Source: Pegoplata infirma
Lineage: Eukaryota > Arthropoda > Insecta > Diptera > Anthomyiidae
Direction: 5' to 3'
Assembly (NCBI GenBank): GCA_963921195.1
Contig: OY992536.1
Span: forward strand, 4,650,001 to 4,714,000
DNA: 64,000 nt
The position numbers and the translations under genes are program-made. Shown here piece after piece: positions 11,718 through 23,052 of this stretch. The first letter of the stretch is position 1; every line of letters starts with the position of its first letter. The notes below the pieces were generated by a model. The model was not told the DNA's origin, did no database searches, and saw only the letters and a list, made by a program, of their open reading frames with translations.

Positions 11718-11947
11718 TACCTAAACCAAGTTACATTCACTGGCATTGAATTTATAAAAAGGCACACACATAACAAATTCAATTGCCACAACCGAAAATA
11801 TTCCAATCTCTTTTCTAAGGTTGTCGCAGCAATCGGTCTTTTGTTTTAACTTCATTTCGGTTGTCACAACCTTGTTTTCCCGTTATATTCCTTGATAGTT
11901 AAGTATTGAAAGAGTTGAAAATTAAGAAAAATCTTCAGTTCAGCGCA

Positions 11948-12740
11948 AGTTTGTAATTCCGTTTGTAACACTTCGAAATAAAGGACATATATTCATGATC
12001 CTCGATCGATTTTAAGGCGATCTAGCGATGCCCATCCGTTTGTCCGTCTGGCTGTTGAAAAAAAGCTAACTTTTGAAAGACTTTACGGAGGCTCCTGAAG
12101 TTCGGCACATTTGTTGATGGATAACCTGGTCAGGTTCGTAATGCAGTTCAGCGAAATCGGTCCAGCGGTTTAAAAGTTGTAAGCATAGAGTGAATTTCGC
12201 GAATTTATGAGATAAATTTTCGCGAATTTATGAGATAAAAAACACGCTAACTTTCGAAGACATTTTTGAGGGTGTTGAAGTTTGGCATATATAGTTTTCG
12301 TTCCCCTGGTCTGGTTCGTTTTGAATTTCATCCAAATCGGTCCAGTGGTTTAAAAGTTATTATTAAAACAGTGAATTCAAGATTGGTTTCACCTTAAATT
12401 CACGTGTTGAAAAAACTGAGTTTTAAAAAAACAAGCTTTAAAAACATTAGTAAGCCACTAAATTACTTTACAAAATAATTTTGTCACTCAAAAATATTTT
12501 TACACTAAAAAAAAATTACACTCGAAAAAAAATGTTACACTCAAAAAAATAAATTTGTAATTTTTTTATTTTTTTACAAAAATGACAAAAAAAAGTTTTT
12601 TACTCAAAATAAAATATTTCTAATAAAAAATTTGTTAATTTTTGTTTACGTTAGAAAATTTGCTATTCTTTAAACGGGCATTGTGTAGGGTATTCATAGA
12701 TTCGGTCAAGTCAAATTTAATTTTTCTACTTGTTTTTTTT
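11948..12740 (+). mobile_element. mini-me/DINE-1-like element, copy 2 (5'-truncated)
   Basis: It begins inside the 5' region at ttccgtttgtaacac, so the TATACCCTCC end is missing. The GTCY core (gatctagcgatgcccatccg) and two tandem copies of a module reading cacgctaacttt...aaatcggtccag follow. A run of ttacactcaaaaaa motifs comes next, then the complete 3' end with gggtattcatagattcgg, ttctacttg and a T tail. Confidence 0.85.
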
Positions 12741-13995
12741 TTTAATTTGTTTTATTAAATCAACACCTTTCGCTTTAATGGTGCCTCCTAGAGGGGTCAA
12801 GCACAAAACCCATCCTTATTAAATTTGACAAAGCATTTTAGGCCACAAACAATGCTTTTAGACTACCACTGACAAACTGCTGAATTGTCCTTAAGGATAT
12901 TTGGAAAAATTGTATGAAGATGTCAGCAATTTTATAAAGGGAGGGTCAGTGGTTAATTTTTAATTTAATATTCTCAACATTATGTTTTCTTTTCCATTTT
13001 GTTTAGACTTATTAACTTTCCAAAGTATGTTTATTGAAATCACCTCTGATATAGCACAAACTAACATTAAATATTAACAGTTTCTATTTTATATCCCGAA
13101 GTTATTTGATACAAAAATATTTGCTTTTATTTTCAGGCTATAATTTAACCATCAATTGAAATTAAATTCAAGAGAATTTTATTATTAAAGTTTTTTTAAT
13201 TTAATTAAAATCTACATGAATACGTGTATGCATACAAAAAAAAATAAAAAGTTGAAAAACACGATTTTTACGTTATTAACATAGACATGTTACCAGCTGT
13301 ACATGTTTGCTAATCAAATATTAAACTAATATGTATACTAACACTAATATAAACTATTACAGACTGAAACTATTGTTGCTCTAACATGTCAATGTATGTT
13401 TGTATAATTTTGTATGTAAATATTTAGCTGTTGAAAGTAAAATTGTGTAGACCAACGAATATTGTCAACTTGAATGAACAATATCTACATGAAATATAAT
13501 CATGTCATAATATATAGTCAAAATAGTGTAGGCTAAAAAAATAAAAAATATTTAAAACAAAAAAAAAAACGAAATGTAACGTTTAAGTTGAATGAAGTTA
13601 CGAAAGCACTGTCGCCAAATTTTACAAATCACAACTTTAAGCAACTATCACATTTTGAGTTTTTTTTTTTTATTTTCAGCCCACTCTAATGCACAATCAA
13701 TGCTAACGTAACAAAACAATAACTATATGTTTTACAACACTATTAAAAATAAATAAAAAAAATAGAAAAAAAATAGAAAATAACAACCTTAACTAAAGGA
13801 TCAGATGAAAATAAAACTTGTTTGTCAATTAAAATAATTGTATGATGAATGTAAAAATTCACAATAAAATTTTAAATAAATGAAAAAGTTATGTATGCTT
13901 TTCTATTAAAGTTAAATATTCTAGCTACTAATTCATATAATTAAAGACAACAATATTGTGTTGAGTGTATTAGTTGGAAATACATCAGCATTCAT
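12741..13995. other. A+T-rich DNA without recognisable features
   Basis: Short A/T runs only. No repeat family or gene was recognised. It could be host intronic or intergenic DNA. Confidence 0.6.
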
Positions 13996-13997
13996 TA

Positions 13998-14812
13998 CAC
14001 TCAAAATAATTACTCTGTTAAATACTCTGTAAAATGACTGTAATCTCAATTCGACAGATATTTGACAAAGTTATCTGTCGAAATACAGATTTTAAGAAAA
14101 TACTTTGTATTTTCTTGTGACCGAAAAACAAAATTTTATCTGTAATTTTACTTTTTTCTTTGTAATCTCTATTTTACAGATAATAAACAGTTTTTTTTGT
14201 TAAAATACGTATTTTAGAAAAAATATTTTGTTTTTTTCTCGCAACCAAAATACTAAATTTCTTTTATAATTTTACTTATTGCTCTGTAAAAATAAAAATC
14301 ACTTCAAAAAACTTCCAAATATGACCGATAAACCCCTCTTTAAAAAGTGTCTAAAATTACGACGAGTAAAATTTGGAGTTACTTGTTAAAAACTCGTAAT
14401 ATTCACAAAAATAAAAAAGTAAATTTACAATTTGGAAGCATTTAAGCGAGCAAATTTAACAAAATTTTACTTTTAATTTTTTTTAATTTTAATTAATGTT
14501 TTTGATGCAGAGAAGTTTTGGATTTAACTAAAACTTTGTAAATTTACAGAGTTTTTTTGTAAAATTTTGAACTCATAAAAGCCATTTAACTGAAACTTTG
14601 TAAATTTACAGAGTTTTTTTGGTAAAATTCTTCTCGGTTTTATCAATATTTTACAGATAATTCTATAAATTTTACAGTTTTTTTTTATCGAAATCATTTT
14701 ACAGAGTTTTCGTTGTAAAATAACAAAAAATCTTGCTGGTTGGAAATCTATGGTATTTTCTGCTGGCTCAGCAGAGTATCTCTGTAATTTAACAGAGTGA
14801 TTATTTTGAGTG
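13998..14812. mobile_element. TA-flanked MITE, CACTCAAAATAATTACTC termini
   Basis: The left end CACTCAAAATAATTACTC pairs with the right end over about 26 bp, with one mismatch. Both ends are flanked by TA (13996-13997 and 14813-14814). A TA target with CACTCA ends suggests a Tc1/mariner-type or related non-autonomous element. The interior repeats a tttacagagtttttttgtaa module. The same module flanks the younger MITE at 26907-27306, so another copy lies there. The 99-residue minus-strand frame is an accident of these repeats. Confidence 0.8.
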
Positions 14813-14929
14813 TACAATAACACAATTTATTTTTGTTCAAAACTTTTGACAAAATAAAATATTCTCTCTCTCTTTTTCATTAAAAAATAAAATATTTTAA
14901 AACAATCCTTGTAAAAGAGTTCCCGAGTA

Positions 14930-15150
14930 AAAAATTTTTTCATATAATTATATATAATTTGCTAATATTATATATATTTATATAAGATTATATAGAGGTT
15001 TCTGTTTACAAAAAATTTGATAAAATTATATAAAATTTAATAAAATTTTACATAAAAATATTATAATGTAATTATATTAATTTTATCAAATTATATACAA
15101 TTTTATCTAATTTTATAAAATTTTATTAAATTATATATAGAAGAATTCCA
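14930..15150. repeat. Extremely A+T-rich tract
   Basis: The tract is almost purely A and T, with repeating ttatataa and aattttat motifs. It leads up to the foldback that begins near 15155. Confidence 0.5.
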
Positions 15151-15154
15151 ACCC

Positions 15155-16584
15155 CACACGGTGAGCCTCAGCGATGTTCAGGTTGAACTTTAGTGTCGAC
15201 GAAAAGTGTAAACGCAGTTCGATTTCTACAAGATTAAATGTCACAAAACTGTTAACAACTAAATCGTAGCTGCTCGCATTCGCGAGATAACGCGAAATTA
15301 TTGTTTTGTATTTTTTTAAATATTGACATTGAAGTTTTTTAAATATTTTCAAAAACTGAGTATACAGTTTTAATTGTATTTATTTACAGGTCACAAACCA
15401 GTTGACATCGAAATCATATCTTCTTTAGTTCGCGAGAAATCGCGAAATTAATTTTTTGCTGTTTTTGTTTTCGTTTTTTATCTTTAGATAGGTTTCTTTA
15501 AAATTTCGTAAAAACATGGTATGCAGTTTTATTTGTGCTTGATCAAAGGTCACACAGCTGTTGACATCGAAATTGTATGTGTTAAATTTCGCGAGATATC
15601 GCGTAATTATATAATTTATTTTTATTATTTATTTGTTTATTAAAACCGGTTCTTTAGAAATAATAAAAAAAAATGGTATGCAGTTTTATTTGAGCATGTT
15701 GGAAGAAATTAAAACTGCCCACAAAAAAAATTATAGCTGCTTACTTTCGCGAGAAATAGCGAAAATAGCTTTTTGGAGGTATTTTTTGTTTTGATTAATA
15801 TAATAAGTTTCTTTAACATTGTTGAAAAACACGAAATGCAGTTTGATTTGCTATTGATTAGAGGTGATAAGGCTGTTAACATTTAAATTCTAGCTGCTAA
15901 AGTCACCGAGATATCGCTAAAAAAAACTCGCTAAACTACTATTTATTCATTACTTTGCGTTATTTTTGGTCTGTAAAAATATTAACTTCAATTAACGACA
16001 AAAATGTGGTATGCAGTTTGAATTCGAGGTTATTAAAGTTGACAAAACTGCAAGCATAAAAATTATAGATGATCAATTTCCCGAGAAATTGCAAAATTAC
16101 TGTTCAAGCTTTTATATTAATTTATTTTTTCTTTAGTGTATAAAATAAAGGGAAAAAAATCAAGAAACGACAAATATATTGTATGCAGTTTAAATTTTAT
16201 GTGGTAAAAGGTGGTAAAACTGCTTAAATCAATATCTTGACTGCTAATTTTCGCGAAAAAAAAAAAATTTTCAATTTTTTTTTTTTTTAAATTTTGCGAT
16301 TTCTCGCGAAATTGAGAACATATGATTTCGATGTTAACTGTTTTGTGACCTGTAAATAAATACAATTAAAACTGCATACTCAGTTCTTGAAGACATTTAA
16401 AAAACTTCACTGTCAAAATTTTAGAAAATACAAAAACACCAATTTCGCGATATCTCGCGAATGCGAGCAGCTACGATTTCGCTGTAAACAGTTTTGTGAC
16501 ATTTAATTAAGTAGGAATCGAACTGCGTTTACACATTTCGTCGACACTAAAGTCGAACCTAAACATCGCTGAGGCTCGCCGTGC
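15155..16584. mobile_element. Foldback with internal CGCGAG tandem array
   Basis: The left end cacacggtgagcctcagcga is matched by tcgctgaggctcgccgtgcc at the right. Arms run roughly 15155-15480 and 16250-16584. Between and within the arms a unit of about 150-175 bp repeats: cgcgag or a variant occurs at 15281, 15431, 15590, 15748, 15905, 16080 and 16251. Each unit carries a tcgcgaga(a/t)atcgcgaaa palindrome, an actgttgacatcgaaat motif and atgcagtttt. Long arms made of subrepeats recall Foldback (FB) transposons, but kinship is not shown. Confidence 0.8.
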
Positions 16585-17766
16585 CCAATAGACACAAAAA
16601 TCACACTTTTTTACTTGACCACATTAGATTTTTACCAAATTTGTTACATATATTCTCCAGAGGATTATGAACAAATCCTTTTCTGCGTTTTGCCAAATAT
16701 GGTGTAGTTCGCGTTTTATCGCTGTTCAAAGTTGTGATTTTTCAATAAAACTAGAAAAATGCATTAACTTCAGAAGATCATATCGTCGAACTATATTCAA
16801 AAATGCCAACTCGAAAAAGCTTACTTTTCAGGAGAGCTAAAAAACTAGTTATTTCGCATATTATTGTAAAAATTAGCAATGTACCTTCCATAACTTGGTT
16901 TAAATATTCTAAATAATTTTTACCTATGCCAAAAAATTTTTATTTTGCACTTGTATGCGTATTTTTGAGAGATGGCATTTATTACTATATCAAAAAACAA
17001 ATATTTTTTTAGAGTTGGCATATTTTGTCGGAAAATAAAAAAACATTTTTTTTTTTTTTGAAAAATTTTTATAATTTTTTTTGGTTTTTGTTATCCTTAG
17101 TACGATAATTGAAAAAACTGAAAAAAAATTAAAAATCTTTGCATATTTTTAAAAGTTACTAGCTCCGAAAGCCTTTTAATCTCAGAGTGGTCAACTTTGA
17201 CACTCTGTAAGTCATGCTGTATTGTATTAGGGTTATTCCAAACTAGCTATTTTGAAAGCTCATATCATTGACTATATTTGCCCCACTCATAATGTTTCAA
17301 TCTGATAAATAGTTTAAATGTTACATAAATATAAGCAATTTTTTTTTTGCAAACACTATTTACCGATATTTTCAAAATGCCAACATCTCGAAAACTAGCC
17401 ATTAGATATCAAAATCTTTACCGGATTCGTGTTTAGCATGGCAAATGCAATAAGATATGTGGCCTAATTTTTTTTTTTAAAAATTTTGAAAATTTTTTGG
17501 AAATTTACAATGGGAGTTGGCATTTATTTTCACCAAAAAAATATATATTTATAGTACTTTGAGATAGCAGAATAACAATAATGAATGTAAAACGACAAAA
17601 AATCCTTTTTTTGCTCTGAAATTTTTACCACAGATGGGTATTGCATAGGGGAGCTATTTTCCATCGGAAACTCATTTCGGTCAAATTTGAGTTGGCATAT
17701 TTTGAATATAGGTTCACGATATTCAAAATCAGTTTTTGTTAAGAAAACTTTTGCAAATATAATGCC

Positions 17767-18228
17767 GCATTCACAATGTTGGAGTACTCCAATCTGTGGA
17801 AAATTTTATATCTTTTCCTTTTGCACTTTCATATTTTTGAATTTGACTATCCTTTTTCAATCCACTCCAGAGTCAAACATGTTCTACTCTGGAGTTCCAA
17901 TCTGGAGTTAACAGAGGTATGTTAACCGTTAACAGAGAAAAAATACACCCCTGTAAAAGTGCCATCACTAATAATGTCATTGAAAAAAAATAAACAAATC
18001 AAAAAATTTTATATTAAAACAATTTAAAATGAAATAAAATATTTTAAAACGTAAAAAAAAAATATAATTTCAAACATAAACTAAATTTAGTGGGATAATT
18101 TTACCAAATTATGAGACAAGTAAGTAAACTGACAAATACAATGTGACAGAACTCCACTCTGTATTTTGTACAGTTAACATTTCAATCTGTGGCCGAGAGT
18201 GGAGTGACTCCGACATTGTGAACGTAGC
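17767..18228. mobile_element. MITE with GYRTTCACAATGT termini
   Basis: The left end gcattcacaatgttggagt pairs with the right end actccgacattgtgaacgta. The internal aatctgtgg occurs twice, and variants of actctggagt repeat. Length is 462 bp. No TSD could be fixed. The 74-residue frame at 17687-17911 crosses its boundary and is not a gene. Confidence 0.6.
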
Positions 18229-18548
18229 TTAAATCTTTAATTTCAAAACTTTCAACATAAGGTTCTTAGGGCGGATTTTACAGTCCAAACTAAGTTCTAA
18301 CTTAAGTAAAATCTTAGTTAAGATTTATTTAAGTATTTTTTATTACTTAAGTTAAATTCGATTTTTCGGTTTGTACTTAAGTTAAAAAGAAAATATGCTA
18401 AAAATATGGTAACACAAGGTATTTATTTTGATTTGACAAATCAAAAAGAATACAAAAAAATAAAATAATAAAAATAAACAAAACAAAAATTATGTAAAAT
18501 AACGAAAAATCACACAAATGATGTTATTTTCCGTTAAAATCTTCCACC

Positions 18549-18769
18549 GTGGGTATTTTTAGAACCATAACAATTAAGAACGCGGCTAAGGGCATCATTA
18601 AAAAATACTCCAACCGCTTTACTTCGGATTTGCACACCAACAAACGTCTCTATGAAAAGGTTGCTGTTATTTCCACCAAAACTTTTTTCGGATACGATTG
18701 CCGATTATGGTACCTATTCGATAGGCCATCTCCGCCACTCTTAAATTAAAGGTATTGCCATAAAATTGA
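18549..18769 (+). pseudogene. RpS17: Ribosomal protein S17 fragment 1 (residues ~1-78)
   Basis: The frame gives GIFRTITIKNAAKGIIKKY, then DLHTNKRLYEKVAVISTK. The insect RpS17 N terminus reads GRVRTKTVKKAAKVIIEKY and DFHTNKRICEEVAIIPTK. About 27 of the first 46 positions agree by eye. The start codon has become GTG. After about residue 48 the frame shifts; the homology continues in another frame as IADYG...GHLRHS, a stop in place of Gln, then IKGIAIKL (RpS17: IAGYV...GRLRHSQVRGISIKL). The coding part runs without an intron. It is a 40S ribosomal protein relic that cannot make the normal ~130-residue product. Its position inside a TIR element suggests capture. Confidence 0.85.
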
Positions 18770-18825
18770 GTGATTACCATCAAAACAAAAAAAAATAATG
18801 TTTAAGAAATGTTTAAGTATTCGAT

Positions 18826-18906
18826 ATGGCCCATCAAGTGGGTAACATAACCGGCAATCTTAATTCTTGTTGGAAATAACAGCAACCATTTCACGGAGAC
18901 GTTTAC
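18826..18906 (-). pseudogene. RpS17: Ribosomal protein S17 fragment 2 (inverted)
   Basis: The minus strand translates as KRLREMVAVISNKN and then, after a frameshift, KIAGYVTHLMGH. These match RpS17 KRICEEVAIIPTK and KIAGYVTHLMGR. The second stretch is nearly identical to the functional protein. The fragment lies only about 57 bp from the end of fragment 1 in the opposite orientation, so the two form an imperfect hairpin. Confidence 0.85.
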
Positions 18907-19043
18907 AACGATACATGGACAATCAGACGGACGGACATTATATCAGTATTCTTAAATGTGAGTCTGGGACAAATAATTCGGGTAATTACAATCTTCATCA
19001 CATACTCATTATACCATGTACCACAGAGTGGTGTAGGTTATAA
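18907..19043 (-). mobile_element. mini-me-like fragment inside the RpS17-bearing element
   Basis: In reverse complement the fragment runs from a 5' end (accacactctgtggtacatg) through gtaattacccgaatta to GTCCGTCCGTCTG. This is the same subfamily as the fuller minus-strand copy at 55716-56591. Only the 5' part is present. Confidence 0.6.
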
Positions 19044-19094
19044 TCACTCAATTGCTCTTCTTTTCCAATACAATCATCTGCCTAGGGTCTTCTT

Positions 19095-19260
19095 AGAACC
19101 AAACGATCAAGCCGCAAAGGTCATCATTAAAAATGATCCATCCGCTTGACTTCGGATTTTATTATTTTCAACAAACGTTTTTATTATTTTCAACATAATC
19201 TTGAGGAAAAAGATTGGATGTTACCCATTTGATGGGTCATCTCCGCCAATCTCAAATTTC
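19095..19260 (+). pseudogene. RpS17: Ribosomal protein S17 fragment 3 (internally deleted)
   Basis: Starting at agaaccaaa, the translation gives RTK, then after a frameshift AAKVIIKN (RpS17 AAKVIIEK). A stop follows, and NKR appears after an A/T-rich stretch. Then come LRKKIG and, after another frameshift, VTHLMGHLRQSQI (RpS17 LRNKIAGYVTHLMGRLRHSQV). Most of the region between the two halves is replaced by ttttattattttcaac repeats. It diverges differently from fragment 1, so the two may be separate copies or an old duplication. Confidence 0.8.
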
Positions 19261-19311
19261 TTACAGATTTTTATTTATTTAATTATTTTTTTCGATATGA
19301 TGGAAATATCG

Positions 19312-19352
19312 CGCAATTTGATGGAAATACCTTGAACTTAAGAGCGGCGGAT
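19312..19352 (-). pseudogene. RpS17: Ribosomal protein S17 fragment 4 (inverted, short)
   Basis: In reverse complement, atccgccgctcttaagttca and then ggtatttccatcaaattg translate as IRRS, a stop, VQ and GISIKL. This matches RpS17 LRHSQVRGISIKL. The stop is at the same Gln codon as in fragment 1, which suggests common descent of the two. Confidence 0.7.
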
Positions 19353-20216
19353 AGAGATTTTAAAGGGAAAGAAGAGCAATTGTTTGATTTTTTGTATTTA
19401 TTAATTGAATTTTATTTTGTATTTTTTTTTTTTGAATTGTCAAATAAAAATAAATTACTTAAGTAAAACTTAAGTTATGGTAATAGATGACTTAAGTTTT
19501 ACTTAAGTAGTTTTTATAAAATAGTTTTTTGGATTTAAGAAATTTCTTAGCTTAAGTCACTACTTAGTGCTGACTGTAAAATCCGCCCTTAGACATGTTC
19601 ACATATTATACTAAAAGATAAAATCCTAAATCATATTTTAAAGGGATGCTGCCATACAAAAAAAATGATATTCGCGATTTGCTACAAAACTATTCAATCG
19701 ATTCAAAAACGGACTTCATTATTATATTATATTATTATTAAAAAAAAAATCTCATAAAAAATTAAACGACTTTTTAGTCAAATACAGATAACTAATGAAC
19801 CAATTTCTGTCCCAATCTGATTTTTTTATATATTGTAGAGGACACTTCAAGTGATCTGTGAAAACAAAATTAAGAAAATGGAATATATGCATTTTGAGAA
19901 ATTCGCTAATCAAGGACATTTTGAAAAATTTGTTGTCCTTTTGCAAAATAAGATCTATTAAAATGTGGACTGTCATAAAGAAACGATCTAAGCTTTAATG
20001 TGATATCAAATTCATGACAATCGGACAACGCGTTCAGGAGATGGGATCTTCTAAAGTTCATGTATTTTTATAATTTTACTAAACATCACAACTTTGAACA
20101 GCGCAAAATTACGACTACAATTCATTTGACAAAATAGAAAAATGGAGTTGTTCATAATCGTCTGGAAAATATAGTTTTACAAATTTTAAAGCACGTGTGG
20201 TAAAGTGGTGTGTCTA

Positions 20217-21120
20217 CACTTAAAATAATTACTCATTTCTAACAAGGTTGAGCCTTCTATATCTTTTCGTCAATATATTTTCGGGCAGACATAATGAGCT
20301 CTGTTCGCAAAAACAAAACCAATAAATTCGATTAACTTTTCGAATAATTTGAAATTAGCCAATATTCAAATAAATACAAATCGGTTAATTTGGGTCGATT
20401 AACTGAAATTTCTTTCTTTTTGTAGTACTTTTTCTTTTAATTTTGCAGAAAAAACTTCAATTTCGAAATTGACCCATAATCTCAGAATCAACCAAATATG
20501 CATAATTTTTGGATTTTCAAATTTTCATTACAATGTTTTACAAACGATTTAACAATTTCATATACTTACCTTTATTGTTATATTGGAGCATATAAAACAT
20601 TTCAAAGGGTATTCAAATTTCACCCAGTTTTAGGTTATTGTGTGAATGAGTCATTGTGATAAATTTTAATTTCATTCGTTAGCTCGTTGATTCATTCATT
20701 TATTCATTTTTACACGTACTATTAAATTACAACATGCCACACTTAATAATTAATAATTTCAACAGTTCTTTTTTTTACAGAATATAAATAAACCTGTTCA
20801 TTAATTCTACAACCGTATACCGTTATTCTACAACCGTATCCCGTAACCAGTTAACAAAGCATTTTAACAAATATTTTTTTTGTTGATTTTTGATAGACAT
20901 GTCAGCCAATCGAGATATTGCCATTTGAAATTTGTCAAAAAAATTTCCAAAAATGGCTATTTTTTTCTAAGTTAAAGAAATTTTTTTAAAAAAAATCTAG
21001 TTTCTCTTACTATTTTATAAATCTTCAGACAAACTTTGAGTTAAACTTATTTTGAGCTCTTTGATCAAAGTTAATCAAAGAGTTTTTGGTGAAAATTTTC
21101 TTAAGAAAAAAACTTTGGTG
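20217..21120. other. A+T-rich DNA, little recognisable
   Basis: It starts with tacacttaaaataattactc, resembling one terminus of the CACTCA MITE family without a partner. A short duplication of tattctacaaccgtat lies near 20800-20843. Otherwise nothing is visible. Confidence 0.5.
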
Positions 21121-21126
21121 GAAGGG

Positions 21127-21240
21127 CGCCACGGCACACTGTGACTGAAGAAAAATTTTAGTTACTCACGTGAGCGTGCGTGAACGTGAGTGGAAAAAAT
21201 GGCGTGCGTGATCGTGAGTGAGAAATATTTTAACATGATA
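21127..21240. repeat. GCGTGAGTG-rich segment
   Basis: Repeated cgtgagtg and gcgtgcgtg motifs around 21165-21220 match the terminal motif of the hairpin element at 54824-55712. A lone inverted trace (ttcactcacgcgcccatct) lies at 22553-22573. They may be the two ends of one degraded copy that holds the minisatellite. Confidence 0.4.
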
Positions 21241-21242
21241 AT

Positions 21243-21480
21243 GTTTTTTGGCTGGTGTCTAATTTTAAAAAAGTTGCAGGACGCCACCTCAGTTTGACTA
21301 TATAAGCTAAAAATTAACGTGAAAGAAAATGAGAATTACTGTTTTCTTTTTCTTAAAACCAAAAATTTTAGTTACTTGGGTTTGTAACTTGAATAATAAA
21401 TCACCTCGTGGTGAATAAAACCGTTTTTCACCAGCTGGTGAATAAAAAGTAACATAATTATTTTTCAACAAAAAAAAAAA
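21243..21480 (+). repeat. Dispersed repeat 'C', copy 1
   Basis: Ggctggtgtctaattttaaa, ccacctcagtttgactata and ttgtaacttg.ata recur in the same order at 52010-52210. The two segments are clearly homologous, about 240 bp. The family is unknown. Confidence 0.65.
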
Positions 21481-22110
21481 AAAATTTCGTCCAAGTTTTT
21501 TTCATCAATTTTTTTTTTATCAAATTTTTTTTTCATCAATTTTTTTCATCAAATTTTCTTTTGTTTCATCAATTTTTTTTTTTTTATCAAATTTTTTTTT
21601 TTACCAATATTTTTTTCATCAAAATTTTTTTTTTTCATCAAATTTTTTTTGCCATGATTTTTTTTTTTTTTTCATCAAACTTTTTTTTATAATTTTTTTT
21701 TCATCAAATTTTTTTTCATCAAATTTTTTTCATCAAATTTTTTTTTTCGTCAATTTTTTTTTTCTTCATTAATTTTGTTTTTTCCATTTTTTTTATTACT
21801 TTTTTTTTCATCAAAATTTCTTTTTTTTCATCAAATTTTTTTATTTTTGCGTCATCAAAAATTTTTTTTTTGCTTCAATTTTTTTTTTTGTCATCAATTT
21901 TTTTTTGCGTCATTTTTTTTTTTGTTTTCATAAATTTTTTTAAGAAATTTTTTCCCCATAATTTTTTTTAATTTTTTTCATCAAATGTTTTTTTTTATCA
22001 ATTTTTTTTCATCAATTCTTCTTTTCATACATTTTTTTTTTTATAAAAAAATTTTTTTTTTCATCAAAAACTTTTTTTCATCCACCAAAAATATTTTTTC
22101 ACCAAAAATC
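21481..22110 (+). repeat. Degenerate (T)n-CATCAAA minisatellite
   Basis: About 630 bp of runs of T interrupted every 12-20 bases by catcaaa or variants (tatcaa, gtcatcaa, accaaaa). The unit length drifts, as expected of slippage and decay. Open frames here (60 residues, nearly all F, K and I) are not genes. Confidence 0.8.
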
Positions 22111-22196
22111 ATATTCTCCTTTTTTTACCAAAACTACCTTTTCAACAAGTTTAAACTTTTTACATAAAAATGTTCCATTTGTTTATCAAATGTACA

Positions 22197-22390
22197 TGAA
22201 ACAAGTGAGAGTGTTAAATTCTTCGGTGCCTAATCTTTTATACTCTCCAAAATTTAAAAACAATTTGTTGCACTTATTTTCGCACTCATTTACCAAATGT
22301 ACAGCTCTTTTGGTTTGGACTGCATCTTGCTTTCCACAGACAGATGGACGGATGTGTATAGCTAGAGTGTCTGAGAAATGGATCAATAAT
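22197..22390 (-). mobile_element. mini-me-like fragment, 3' part
   Basis: In reverse complement it runs from catccgtccatctgtctgtg through gcaagatgcagt and tttggtaaatgag to the 3' terminus aagaatttaacactctcact and tgttt. The first part matches 34740-34830, another mini-me-like piece. Frames of 66 and 68 residues on opposite strands are chance. Confidence 0.55.
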
Positions 22391-22735
22391 ATATAAACTT
22401 AATGGGGTAATATAACATTATTTTTTCTTAAAAAAAAAATTTGCTTTGGCAAGTACACCCAAATCTTCCGCAAAACATTATCATGATTTAATGTTTTGGG
22501 CAAGAGTAAAAAACTCGCAGGCATTTTTATTTCATGAGCGTGTGTAAGTCAAAATTCACTCACGCGCCCATCTCTAACGATTTTAACTTACCCTTTTAAA
22601 CAGAGCTATCCAGGTTTTTCATAAAAATTTTTCAAAAATCTAAAAAAAATTTTTTTTTGCTAATTTCAACTTTAAAAGAATAGAAAAACATTGTCTTCGC
22701 GTGTCCCACGTCTATATTTTTGTATCTCTTGCACA

Positions 22736-23032
22736 CACAGAAAAAAATATGATGTATAACATTTTGAGTAATCACTTGTTTAAATTTCCAAAAAAAAATT
22801 TGAGTCATTTTTTAGTATATGCAATTAAAAATGTACTCAAAAGTTTTAAAAAAATTTAAGTAAATAATTTAATAAAAATTTAACAGTTGTTTTAATTTTT
22901 TTTTATTCCCTTAGTTTTTAGACTTCTCATTTAGTTTAGAGTTTTTTGTATATGTATATAAAAGTTTTAGATCATCTTTATGAAATCTTTAAAACATAAA
23001 TATTTTTTGTAAAAAAAAAAATGTGGAACTTC
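22736..23032. mobile_element. TA-MITE with CACAGAAAAAAATA end, copy 1 (one end lost)
   Basis: It shares cacagaaaaaaatat, gagtaatcacttgttt and catttagttta.agttttttgtata with the complete copy at 28902-29231. The right end decays near 23032, where a mini-me fragment follows. Confidence 0.65.
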
Positions 23033-23052
23033 TTTGCACATCAGGTATTTTA

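Larger units (their letters stand above)
18269..19588. mobile_element. Harbinger-like TIR element carrying RpS17 fragments
   Basis: Termini are GGGCGGATTTTACAGTC and its exact reverse complement (17 bp), flanked by TTA on both sides (18266-18268 and 19589-19591). A 3-bp TTA duplication with a G-rich terminus fits PIF/Harbinger. Both subterminal zones are filled with acttaagt motifs. The interior holds four pieces of a ribosomal protein S17 gene on alternating strands and a minus-strand mini-me fragment. It also has a separate inverted pair, caattgctcttcttttcc at 19048 and its reversal near 19366. No Harbinger transposase is present. Confidence 0.75.
16589..20216. mobile_element. Putative 3.6 kb element with ~200-bp inverted ends
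   Basis: The left arm at 16589-16800 and the right arm at 20020-20216 share, in inverted orientation, gacaca.aaa.cac, tccag..gattatgaacaa, gctgttcaaagttgtgat and agaagatc. Divergence is moderate. The region between holds two smaller TIR elements (17767-18228 and 18269-19588). No coding frame for a transposase is seen. Its left boundary abuts the foldback ending at 16584, so the true limits are uncertain. Confidence 0.5.

Noticed and set aside
11784..11890. Inverted gccacaaccgaaa / tttcggttgtcacaacc pair as a MITE
   Set aside because: Too short and without flanking duplication; left as a simple hairpin.
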